In this document: positions 1 through 6,717 of the stretch, in pieces
How the letters are laid out: each line of letters starts with the position of its first letter
How positions within the stretch are numbered: the first letter of the stretch is position 1
NCBI GenBank assembly: GCA_005893185.1
Contig: VBOS01000240.1
Coordinates: 1 to 13,554, forward strand
DNA from: Candidatus Eiseniibacteriota bacterium
GTDB lineage: Bacteria; Eisenbacteria; RBG-16-71-46
DNA length: 13,554 nt
Direction: 5' to 3'
The notes under the pieces: model-generated
Told to the model about the DNA's origin: nothing
Seen by the model: the letters and a program-made list of their open reading frames with translations, nothing else
The model's database searches: none
Position numbers and translations under genes: made by a program

Positions 1-677
1 CTCTGGACCTGGATCCCCTTGTCATCTGCGCGCGTGACCGAGAAGCCGCGCACCGTCACCCACGACTTCCCGGACATCGTGAAACCGTAGAGGCGCCGCC
101 CGACCCACAGCCCGTAGCCCGCGGGATTGCCCCCGCCGGCGTTGACGTAGAGCCCGCTCCCGGCGACGTACTCGAACGTGCCGGCGGGCATGGAGGCCGG
201 CGCCACGGTCGTGGCGGCCAGCCGAGTGGTGCCGGCGAACACCTGCTTGGGCGCCCAGGTCACGCCGGCGGCGAGCCACACGCCGCCCGAGAACGAACTC
301 CACTGCGCTGCGGAGGAGAGGTCATCTGCGCCGTCCACGGTCACAGATGGGCCGGCCGCCTCGATCACGAACGGACTGCCTGAGGCGCCCGAGGCCGGGA
401 TCGAGACCTGCTCCCGGTAGGTACCGGCCACCACCAGGATCGTGTTGCCGGCCCCCGGGTGCTGCGCGGCGGCGGCGGAGATCGTGCAATAGGGAGCGCT
501 TTGTGTGCCCGGACCGGCGCCGGAGCAGCCGGGATTCGTATTGTCCACGTAATACGTGGCGGCCGCCGCGGGGCGTGAAGCTACGAGCAGGAGGAAACAT
601 CCGATGGCGGCTGCCGCCGCGCACAGCCGGCCGTCTGGGAATCGTGCTGACCCCATACGGGATGAACGGCCTGGCAT
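1..677 (-). CDS. Secreted right-handed beta-helix protein, N-terminal part (runs off left edge)
   Basis: About 225 residues are visible and the reading frame is still open at base 1. I chose the ATG at 675-677 because a TTGGAG Shine-Dalgarno lies 5 bases upstream; the in-frame ATG at 654-656 has none. The N-terminus is a signal peptide: Arg-containing start, hydrophobic core around AAAAAIGCFLLLVAS, and an AAAA-type cleavage site just before TYYVDN. The mature start matches the other two beta-helix proteins of this window: TYYVDxxNPxC, a PYCTISAA segment, an AGNTILVVAGTYREQV strand, VDGADDL, VWLAAGVTWAPKQVF, GLYVNAGGGNP, then a first strand ending in FSVTRADDKG. Two Cys (NPGC and PYC) are conserved in all three paralogues and could form a disulfide. 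This fold is shared by polysaccharide lyases and by non-catalytic surface proteins. The catalytic or binding part lies outside the window, so the substrate cannot be named. Confidence 0.85.
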   Translation of the reverse strand, partial: MPGRSSRMGSARFPDGRLCAAAAAIGCFLLLVASRPAAAATYYVDNTNPGCSGAGPGTQSAPYCTISAAAAQHPGAGNTILVVAGTYREQVSIPASGASGSPFVIEAAGPSVTVDGADDLSSAAQWSSFSGGVWLAAGVTWAPKQVFAGTTRLAATTVAPASMPAGTFEYVAGSGLYVNAGGGNPAGYGLWVGRRLYGFTMSGKSWVTVRGFSVTRADDKGIQVQ

Positions 678-682
678 CGTGT

Positions 683-688
683 CTCCAA
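683..688 (-). promoter_or_regulatory. Ribosome binding site for the left-edge beta-helix gene
   Basis: On the minus strand TTGGAG is followed by ACACG and then the ATG at 675-677. This spacing of 5 bases favours that start over the in-frame ATG 21 bases downstream. Confidence 0.5.
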
Positions 689-767
689 GGGGAAATCGCG
701 GCCCGCACCCGCGTCGCGGCGCGTCCGGCATAAGCACATTGCAACAGATTTACAGTTTGCATTGCGA

Positions 768-796
768 ATTTTAGTGTCAATGAGTGCACTATACAA
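768..796 (-). promoter_or_regulatory. Candidate sigma70-like promoter for the left-edge beta-helix gene
   Basis: On the minus strand TTGTAT (791-796) and TAAAAT (768-773, five of six consensus bases) are separated by exactly 17 bases. They sit in the only AT-rich patch of the window and would give a leader of roughly 80 bases before the ATG at 677. An overlapping alternative -35, TTGACA at 775-780, lacks a well-spaced -10. The consensus for this lineage is not known, so this is a pattern match only. Confidence 0.35.
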
Positions 797-1092
797 GTAT
801 TATCTGCGTTATACATGATGCAGGCTTGCTTGTACGGATCAACGGTGGAAGGCGCGCAGGACCTGAAGGTGGTGCCCACGGGTGTGGAGGCTGGGTTGCG
901 ACCTCTGGCCCTAAAGTCTTTGGCACTAACGCCTCCGCCGGCTCGACCCGATAACCGGGCCGATGGGATGGCAGTCGCCGGATGTCCCACGATCGCCCAA
1001 TGGACTGCCCATCAACGGCTTGGAGTGTGCCTTTGTCAGTGATTCCGTCTCGAACCGACGAGCATGAGGGGCCGGGCGTTTCGCGGCCATCG

Positions 1093-1916
1093 ATGAGCGA
1101 CCGCGCCTACATGATCACGTCCTGTCCGACTCCGGTCCTCCCCTTGCACGCGGGCCCGAGTCCGCCGCGCTGCGCATTCACGATCGACGTCGAGGACTGG
1201 TACCAGTCGACGGTGGACTTCGACGCCCCGATCAGGAGCTGCTGGCCTTAGGGCACGAGATCCAGTCCCATGGCTACAGCCATCGCCCGTTGTTCTCCAT
1301 GGACCGCAAGGCGCTCACGACCGAGCTCGAGTATGCCCGGAAGACCGTTGAGGACGCGTGTGGCGTGCGAGTCACGGCGTTCCGGGCTCCTGATTTCTCG
1401 ATCGTCCGCCGCAACCTGTGGGCCCTCGAGGTTCTGGCTGAGGCCGGCTTCGAGATCGACTCCTCGATCTTCCCGATGAGCATGGGCCGCTACGGCATCC
1501 CCGGCTGGGAGATCGGGCCCCATCGCGTGGCGTTGCCCGGCGGTCGTGAGATTCTCGAGGTGCCGGTGGCCGTCGCGACCCTGGGCGGGATGAGGGTTCC
1601 CGTCGCGGGGGGCGGATACTTCCGCCTGCTCCCCGGCTCGCTGCTCGACATGGCGCTCCGCTCGGTGCTGGCCAGCGGCCGCCCCGCGATCCTGTATTGC
1701 CATCCTTACGAGTTCAGCCCGGAGGAGATGGACGAGTTCCGGGGCCAGGTCGGCCCGGCGTTCCGGCTCACGCAGGGGATCGGCCGCTCATCTTTCATCC
1801 GGCGCGTCCATCACCTGCTCGCGAACCTGCCCTTCGGCCGGTTCGACGACGTCATGGCCCCATGGCGGGCGGATCCGGCGGCCAACGGACGGGCGGTCGT
1901 AGGGATGGGACGCTGA
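1093..1916 (+). pseudogene. Polysaccharide deacetylase (NodB fold, DUF3473 type), broken by internal frame-shifting deletion
   Basis: Enzymes of this family remove N- or O-acetyl groups from polysaccharides; the subgroup with this C-terminus occurs in exopolysaccharide and exosortase-type loci. The N-terminal piece (frame of the ATG at 1093; an ATG at 1111 is an alternative) reads into CAFTIDVEDWYQSTVDFDAPI, which includes the Asp-Asp motif, and hits a stop at 1249-1251. The rest continues in another frame from about 1236: ELLALGHEIQSHGYSH (metal-binding His pair), FRAPDFSI, GGGYFRLLP, ILYCHPYEF, and a DUF3473-like tail, GIGRSSFIRRVHHLL. The stretch that normally carries the ATFF strand, about 40-50 residues, is missing between the two pieces, so the lesion is a deletion of a length not divisible by three rather than a single-base slip. 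As written, no functional NodB barrel can be made. The stop at 1914-1916 touches the ATG of the formyltransferase, which suggests coupled translation. Family call is firm; whether the break is biological is open. Confidence 0.85.
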
Positions 1917-2666
1917 ATGAACGCGATCTATCTCACAACCGACGACCCGCTCTACCTGCCCGCGTTCTTCGAGAGCGTGCTGAGCGTGCGCGCGGCCGAC
2001 ACGAAGGCGGTCTACGTCGCCCCGCCGCTCTACAAGCGGCAGTCGTCCCTGCAGGCCGCCTTGCGCTACGCGCGCACGTTCGGGTGGGCGGCGGCTGCGC
2101 ACCTCACCGCCCGGGTCCTCGCGGCCCGCCTCCGAAGGCAATCGATCGCAGATGTGTGCCGCCGGCATGGAGTCCCCTGTCTGCCGGTCGCGGATGTGAA
2201 CGCTCCCGAGTTTCTCGCCGAGCTGTCGCGGCTCGCCCCGGACATTCTGATCTCGGTGAGCTGCCCGCAGATCTTCAAGAAGCCGCTCATCGAGCTGCCG
2301 CCGCTCGGGATTCTCAACATCCACGGTGCGATCCTGCCCCAGTATCGCGGCGTGCTCCCGAGCTTCTGGATACTCGCGAACGGGGAGAAGAAGGCCGGCG
2401 TGTCCATCTACTATGTCGACACGCGCATCGATGCCGGCGAGCTCTGTGGCCAGCGCATCTACGACATTCCTCCCGATGAGACGCTCGACGGGTTCCTGAG
2501 GCGCTCGAAGGCGATTGCGGCCGATCTCCTGCTCGAGGTCCTGAGCGACATCGACGTCGGGCAGGTCACGCGCCGCGCGCTCAACCTCGCGGAGGGCTCC
2601 TACTACTCGTGGCCCGACGGGCCAGCGGTCCTGAAGTTCCGCGCGGCGGGACGCCGGCTCTGGTGA
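1917..2666 (+). CDS. Formyltransferase, probably sugar N-formyltransferase-like
   Basis: This 249-residue protein belongs to the formyl_transf_N family, which moves a formyl group from 10-formyl-tetrahydrofolate to an amine. The core motif is intact: GILNIHGAILPQYRG at residues 131-145 gives catalytic Asn134 and His136 and the PxYRG loop, and RIDAGEL at 170-176 gives the catalytic Asp172. It is shorter than methionyl-tRNA formyltransferase (about 310 residues) and lacks room for its C-terminal OB-fold domain. It ends in SYYSWPDG...FRAAGRRLW, as in short formyltransferases of polysaccharide loci. With a deacetylase immediately upstream, a logical order would be deacetylation of an amino sugar followed by N-formylation; this is inference from context. 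The ATG follows the upstream TGA with no gap and is preceded by a GGGATGGGA purine-rich stretch. Its own stop overlaps a possible ATG (TGATG at 2664-2668). The sugar substrate cannot be deduced. Confidence 0.87.
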   Translation: MNAIYLTTDDPLYLPAFFESVLSVRAADTKAVYVAPPLYKRQSSLQAALRYARTFGWAAAAHLTARVLAARLRRQSIADVCRRHGVPCLPVADVNAPEFLAELSRLAPDILISVSCPQIFKKPLIELPPLGILNIHGAILPQYRGVLPSFWILANGEKKAGVSIYYVDTRIDAGELCGQRIYDIPPDETLDGFLRRSKAIAADLLLEVLSDIDVGQVTRRALNLAEGSYYSWPDGPAVLKFRAAGRRLW

Positions 2667-2736
2667 TGGCGCTTAGGCTTCGCGCTCAGCATCGCGGCTT
2701 CCATTCGCGCCGCCCTAGCCGAGCGCGCGACGTGGC

Positions 2737-2740
2737 GAGG
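2737..2740 (+). promoter_or_regulatory. Ribosome binding site deciding the phosphatase start
   Basis: GAGG lies 9 bases before the GTG at 2750. The competing ATG at 2666 lacks a Shine-Dalgarno but overlaps the upstream stop. Starting at 2750 gives a normal short n-region before the hydrophobic signal segment. Confidence 0.4.
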
Positions 2741-2749
2741 GTCGGGCGC

Positions 2750-4063
2750 GTGAATCCGCCGGCAATCCGCGTCGTCGCGATCGCAGCTGCCTGCATCCTG
2801 GGGCTCACGGCCGCGACGTTTCCGGCCGACGAGGTCCACTGGACCATCACCGGGCAGAACTCGGTGACGGTGGATTGGCGCGGTGGCGATGCCGAGGTCC
2901 GCTATGGGACGACCCAAGCCCTGGACCGGAGGGTGGAGGCGGTGGCGCCCGAGCCGCTGCCCTTCTCGTCCCGCGGCCCGTTCCGCGAAGCGAAGATCAC
3001 GGGACTCGATCAGAACACGCTCTACTATTATTCGATCGGCGGCGGCCCCCTCCACACGTTCCGCACGCCCCCTCCGCGTGGAGGTTCCGGGTTCACGTTC
3101 TACGTGCAGGGAGACATCGGCGGCAGCCTCGACTGGAAGCACGTGGCGGAGTGCCAGGCCCTGATCGCAGAAGGCAGGCCCGATTTCGTCCTGTGCGTCG
3201 GCGACCTGACGTACGGCAATTCCGTGGGCCAGCACGCGGTCGACACCCACTTCAACGACGTGATGCGGTGGTCGCTCGACGCCGCCTACATGCCGGCCTG
3301 GGGCAACCACGAGTGGGACAAGCCCAGATCCGACGATCTGCGGAACTACAAGGGTCGGTTCGATCTTCCGAATCCCCAGAGCTCGCCCGCCGACCGCCGC
3401 TATCCGTACACCGGCGGCGGGGAGGACTGGTACTGGTTCGATTACGGCAACGTCCGCTTCGTCGCCTACCCCGACCCCTGGTCCGGCGCGTGGGCCGACT
3501 GGGCCCAGCGGGCGGAGGAGGTGATGGCCGAAGCGGAGGACGACACGGCGATCACATTCATCGTGACCTTCGGCCACCGCCCCGCGTTCTCCTCCGGGGA
3601 GCACGAAGGCGAGCCCGAGCTGCAGGGGTTCCTGGGAACGCTGCGCGCCCGCAATCCGAAGCTGGTCTTGAACCTCAACGGTCACAGCCACGACTACGAG
3701 CGGACGTATCCCCAGGGCGGCGTCGTCCACGTCACGGCGGGGACCGGTGGCTCCAACCTGGAGGAGGAATCGGGCTCGGGCTGCCCATGGCGGGGCGGCT
3801 GCCCGGAGCCTCCATGGTCGGCGTTCCGGGCCATGCATCACGTGGCGGTCAGGCTGCATGTCGAGAACGACCGGATCGAAGGCACCGTCTACTGCGGGCC
3901 GGCGGGCGGCGGCGGGTCGAACACGAACGACATCGCATGCGCGCAGGGGAGCGTGATCGACTCGTTTACGATCTATCCGTACGGCCTCAAGCCCGGCGCC
4001 CCCAAGCCGCCGAGCGAGGAAGAAGAGGAAGCGCAGGCGAAGAAGCCCGCCCCCGGACGCTGA
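2750..4063 (+). CDS. Exported purple acid phosphatase-like metallophosphoesterase
   Basis: 437 residues from the GTG at 2750; a start at 2666 would add 28 residues of Arg-rich sequence. A signal peptide is visible (AIRVVAIAAACILGLTAA). Residues about 27-107 form a fibronectin-like N-terminal domain as in purple acid phosphatases (SVTVDWRGGDAEVRYG, then ITGLDQNTLYYYSIGGG). The metallophosphoesterase core follows with all ligand blocks in order: QGDIGG (Asp122), GDLTYGN (151-157, with the Tyr that ligates Fe(III) in purple acid phosphatases), GNHEWD (185-190), FGHRP (274-278) and GHSHDYERTYP (311-321). These point to a dinuclear metal enzyme that hydrolyses phosphate monoesters outside the cytoplasm. 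Four Cys near the C-terminus (345, 351, 382, 397) could form disulfides. The protein ends in a Pro/Glu/Lys-rich tail (PPSEEEEEAQAKKPAPGR) with no sorting domain. It follows the formyltransferase in the same direction and may share its transcript. Family call is firm; the natural substrate is unknown. Confidence 0.88.
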   Translation: MNPPAIRVVAIAAACILGLTAATFPADEVHWTITGQNSVTVDWRGGDAEVRYGTTQALDRRVEAVAPEPLPFSSRGPFREAKITGLDQNTLYYYSIGGGPLHTFRTPPPRGGSGFTFYVQGDIGGSLDWKHVAECQALIAEGRPDFVLCVGDLTYGNSVGQHAVDTHFNDVMRWSLDAAYMPAWGNHEWDKPRSDDLRNYKGRFDLPNPQSSPADRRYPYTGGGEDWYWFDYGNVRFVAYPDPWSGAWADWAQRAEEVMAEAEDDTAITFIVTFGHRPAFSSGEHEGEPELQGFLGTLRARNPKLVLNLNGHSHDYERTYPQGGVVHVTAGTGGSNLEEESGSGCPWRGGCPEPPWSAFRAMHHVAVRLHVENDRIEGTVYCGPAGGGGSNTNDIACAQGSVIDSFTIYPYGLKPGAPKPPSEEEEEAQAKKPAPGR

Positions 4064-4120
4064 ACTCTCTGCCGGATTGGGGCGGGTGAAGCCGGGATCT
4101 CGAAGCCCGGGCGCGCGCTC

Positions 4121-4138
4121 CGCCGAGATCACTCGGCG
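4121..4138. terminator. Convergent hairpin, possible bidirectional terminator
   Basis: CGCCGAG-ATCA-CTCGGCG is a perfect 7-base-pair stem with a 4-base loop, placed between the convergent phosphatase and CDP-alcohol transferase genes. The loop contains most of the transferase's stop codon (4129-4131). A second weaker stem (CCGGG at 4092-4096 with CCCGG at 4106-4110) lies on the phosphatase side. Neither has a T-tract, so classical intrinsic termination is not certain. Confidence 0.45.
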
Positions 4139-5181
4139 TGCGTGTCCCGCGAGCGCTCCTGCGAAAGGTCGTTCAACCGCCGCACTTCGGTCTCGAGGTT
4201 GAACGAGAGATTGATCCAGATCAGCGCGACGAGCACGGCGGCCTGGAGCAGGGCCTGGCCCCGGAGCACGATTCCCAGGAAGCGGGCGCTGCCGGTCGCG
4301 GCCTCGAGTGCGACGCCGATCAGCAGCAGCAGCAGCACGAACGTGAACTCCGAGACCGTGAGCACCAGGTCGCGGACCACGGCCACCGCCCCCCAGGCGG
4401 ACGGTCGCCGCGACTCCCCCGCTTCGCCGCGCCGATTCAGGCGGACGCCCTCGCGAGACAGGAGCGGCGCCGGACCGGACCGCGCGGCAGCCGGCAGGAG
4501 ACCGGGCTGCTCCAGCACGTACTGGCCGTAGATCAAAGCCCCCATGCTCTTGTTCTGGCGAATCATGACCATCGCCAGAGCGCCCAGCATTGCTGCGCCG
4601 AGCACTTCGAGCGTTTCTGCCGGGGTGCGCGCTCGCCAGGCGAGGTGGACGCCCAGCCCCGCAAAGGTCCCCGCGTAGGCGAACACGTGGCTCAGCTCGT
4701 CCATGTAGACTCCGGTGAGCGAGTGCACCTTTCGAAAACGCGCGATCTCCCCGTCCACCTTGTCGAGGAAGTAGTGCACGACCAGCATCCCGGCGGCCGC
4801 CAGGGCCAGGGCCTTAGAGGGCATGGCGAGAAGGACCCCGGCCGCGAGCGCGAGAACGAGGCTCGCGAGCGTCACCTGGTTCGCCGTCACAGGCGTGTGC
4901 AGCAGCCACCAGGTGATGACGATCGAGACGCGCCGCGAGAGGACGTACCAGGGGCGGCGGTCCTGCCGCACCTTCTCGCCCTGGCATATGGATCGTAGCG
5001 TGCCGAGATCGGGGACTGGCGTCGCGGGCATGTCGTGCGGGGAATGGGGGACAGCGGCGAGCGAGGCTCCGTAGGGCGGGAGGTCGCGGCGGACGAACCG
5101 GGCGCCGGGGTCCGTAGCCGGCGCCGTTTCGCGCAGCTTATCACCGCGCGCGCCTGTGCGCATGGGAGTGGGTTCGACCAC
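4129..5181 (-). CDS. CDP-alcohol phosphatidyltransferase family membrane protein, variant active site
   Basis: 350 residues from a GTG at 5181. This is an integral membrane enzyme of the family that displaces CMP from a CDP-activated alcohol (often CDP-diacylglycerol) with a second alcohol, making phospholipid head groups or related phosphodiesters. The signature lies at residues 140-165: D140-KV-D143-G144-EI-A147-R148, eight residues, G157-VYM-D161-ELS-H165. The canonical motif ends in a fourth Asp; here it is His, read directly from the codon. About six membrane segments are visible: around 85-97, 103-120, 122-139, 166-182, 190-207, 270-293 and 300-325, some of which may merge. The start is uncertain: no candidate has a Shine-Dalgarno. 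The conserved region begins near LRSICQGEKVRQDRRPWYVL (62-81), so the Met at residue 51 (5031) is a credible alternative. The gene follows the upstream surface-protein stop by 3 bases, implying one transcript. The acceptor alcohol cannot be assigned. Confidence 0.85.
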   Translation of the reverse strand: MVEPTPMRTGARGDKLRETAPATDPGARFVRRDLPPYGASLAAVPHSPHDMPATPVPDLGTLRSICQGEKVRQDRRPWYVLSRRVSIVITWWLLHTPVTANQVTLASLVLALAAGVLLAMPSKALALAAAGMLVVHYFLDKVDGEIARFRKVHSLTGVYMDELSHVFAYAGTFAGLGVHLAWRARTPAETLEVLGAAMLGALAMVMIRQNKSMGALIYGQYVLEQPGLLPAAARSGPAPLLSREGVRLNRRGEAGESRRPSAWGAVAVVRDLVLTVSEFTFVLLLLLIGVALEAATGSARFLGIVLRGQALLQAAVLVALIWINLSFNLETEVRRLNDLSQERSRDTHAE

Positions 5182-5184
5182 GGG

Positions 5185-6717
5185 TCAGTGCATGATCAGG
5201 AATCGTCCCTGCTCGAGTCCATCGGCCGAACGAATCCGGTAGAAGTAGACGCCCGAGTCCAGCCGGGCGCCATGGTCGCCGCGTTCGTCGAGCAGGAGCG
5301 CGTGGAAGCCGGCGGGTGACTGGGAGTCGTCCGCCAGCGCCCGCACGCGGCGCCCGCTCACGTCGAAGATGGCGACGTGAAGCGGGCCCGATCGAAGGGT
5401 CGAGAACTTCAGCAGCGATGCGCCCACCACCGGATTGGGCGCCACGAGAGACCGGATACGCGCCCCGAAGGCCACCGCTTCCTCCATCTCTGCGGAGGCT
5501 GCCTTCACCTGGGCTGCCGAGGCGGTCGATCTCGCGAGCGGGCAATAGGAGCAGTCGTCGACGTCGAAGGCTTCCGCTGCGACCACCGGATTGTCCTTCA
5601 CCGTGAAGTAGAGGGCGGAGCCTGTCTGCACCGGGGTGTAGCTGACTTCCAGCCGCTGCCACGATGGGGACAGTGTCACAACTGGCGAGTCGAGCTCGCC
5701 GACCTTGGTGTTGTTCAGGTACTCCATGATCCTGATCCTGCAGACTCCGTGCGCGGCGTCGGAGCGGACCGAGGCCCCGAAGTGGTATCCGACGCCGGTG
5801 GTGCTGCCGACCGTCCGCGGGCTGTCCTCGACGTAGAAGGCCGACGTGGAAGCGGGGGACGTCACTCGGCACGAGAACGAGCCGGACGACCCGCCTGCGA
5901 CCCGCGCGATCGTTGCGCCGATCCCCTTCCAGCCCGTGACGTCCGTCTCGAACGAGGGGTTGGGGAGCAGGCTGGCCGGGCAGCCGCCGGCCGCGTACAC
6001 GGTGATGATGCGACTGTCCGGCGTGGGGTCCGCGAGGCCGAGCGCGTCGGTGGCCGTGAACGTCACGGTATAGGTCCCGGGGTTCGCGAACATCACGTCG
6101 CCGGGATTCTGTTGCGTCGTGTTCGTGGCGCCGCCGCCAAAGTCCCACAGGTAGGTGAGCGGCAGATGGTTGTCCGGATCGGTGCCGGCGCCGGTGAAGT
6201 TGACGCTCTGGCCGGCCGTGATCCCGACCGCGGCGCCGGGCGCGCTGATCACCCCGTTGGGCGCTTGATCCGGGGGTGGCCCGCCGGGAGGGCAGACAAA
6301 GGCGTCGTCGAGGTTGAAGGACTCAGCTGCAGCCACGGGATTGTCTCTCACCGTGAAGTAGATGACCGATCCCGTCTGCGAGACGGTGTAGTCGGCATCG
6401 AGGCGCTGCCATGCGGGGGACAGCGTGACAGCGGGCGAGTCGAGCTGGCCGACCTTGGTGCCGTTGGCGTACTCGAAAATCCGGATCATGACGAGCCCAT
6501 GCGCCGAATCGGACCGCGCCGCCACCCCGAAGTGATAGGTGGCGCCGGCCGTCGTCGGGGCGATCCAGCTCGGGCTGCCCTGGGCGAAGAAGCCCGATGT
6601 GCCCGAGCTCCTCGCCAGGCACGAGTACGATCCGCCCGCGCCGCCTGCGACGCGCGTGAGCGTGCAGCTCTGGCCGCTCCAGCCTTGCGTGTCGGTCTCG
6701 AACGACGGGTTGGTCAC
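5185..6717 (-). CDS. C-terminal part of a split surface protein: CBM-like, PKD, CBM-like, FlgD-like sorting domain
   Basis: This frame is not an independent gene: it has no signal peptide, starts inside a domain, and its sensible sequence continues upstream in-frame to about 6753 (PSSALGCPDNRVTNPSFET). It is the downstream half of the protein that starts at 8815. Order: a jelly-roll carbohydrate-binding-like domain opening with NPSFETDTQGW (about 6735-6290); a PKD domain (GVISAPGAAVGITAGQSVNF...YLWDFGGG, about 6265-6000); a second copy of the jelly roll opening with NPSFETDVTGWKG (about 5970-5545); a short linker; and a C-terminal FlgD-like domain (about 5460-5188) with APNPV, IFDVSGRRVRAL, DSGVYFYRI and a final RFLIMH. 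That last domain resembles type IX-like sorting domains, which direct export and surface attachment in this superphylum. The two jelly rolls are close duplicates (EYxNxTKVGxLDSP, DNPVxAAExF). Confidence 0.82.
   Translation of the reverse strand: MTNPSFETDTQGWSGQSCTLTRVAGGAGGSYSCLARSSGTSGFFAQGSPSWIAPTTAGATYHFGVAARSDSAHGLVMIRIFEYANGTKVGQLDSPAVTLSPAWQRLDADYTVSQTGSVIYFTVRDNPVAAAESFNLDDAFVCPPGGPPPDQAPNGVISAPGAAVGITAGQSVNFTGAGTDPDNHLPLTYLWDFGGGATNTTQQNPGDVMFANPGTYTVTFTATDALGLADPTPDSRIITVYAAGGCPASLLPNPSFETDVTGWKGIGATIARVAGGSSGSFSCRVTSPASTSAFYVEDSPRTVGSTTGVGYHFGASVRSDAAHGVCRIRIMEYLNNTKVGELDSPVVTLSPSWQRLEVSYTPVQTGSALYFTVKDNPVVAAEAFDVDDCSYCPLARSTASAAQVKAASAEMEEAVAFGARIRSLVAPNPVVGASLLKFSTLRSGPLHVAIFDVSGRRVRALADDSQSPAGFHALLLDERGDHGARLDSGVYFYRIRSADGLEQGRFLIMH

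Larger units (their letters stand above)
678..1092. other. Divergent intergenic region with AT-rich core
   Basis: This 415-base gap separates the minus-strand beta-helix gene from the plus-strand enzyme set. Bases 731-830 are 37% G+C by hand count, far below the surrounding coding DNA. The core holds the promoter candidate above and a direct repeat of TATACA at 790-795 and 810-815, exactly 20 bases apart. From about 831 to 1092 the composition returns to high GC. I see no convincing gene there: the short open frames have no homology I recognise and no good ribosome binding site. I saw no clear promoter for the plus-strand genes. Confidence 0.6.

Noticed and set aside
815..1042. Possible 75-codon plus-strand gene, or decayed tRNA, in the divergent gap
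   Set aside because: The open frame has no ribosome binding site or recognisable family. A GTTGCGACC segment near 895 faintly resembles a T-arm, but no cloverleaf can be drawn around it.
2603..4132. Long minus-strand open frame opposite the phosphatase gene
   Set aside because: It is Arg/Val/Gly/Pro-rich, has no recognisable motif, and lies wholly antisense to a clear metallophosphoesterase. Long antisense frames are expected at this GC content.
5141..6148. 335-codon minus-strand frame overlapping the split surface gene and the CDP-alcohol transferase
   Set aside because: Arg/His-rich nonsense in the third frame, spanning two real gene ends with no domain.
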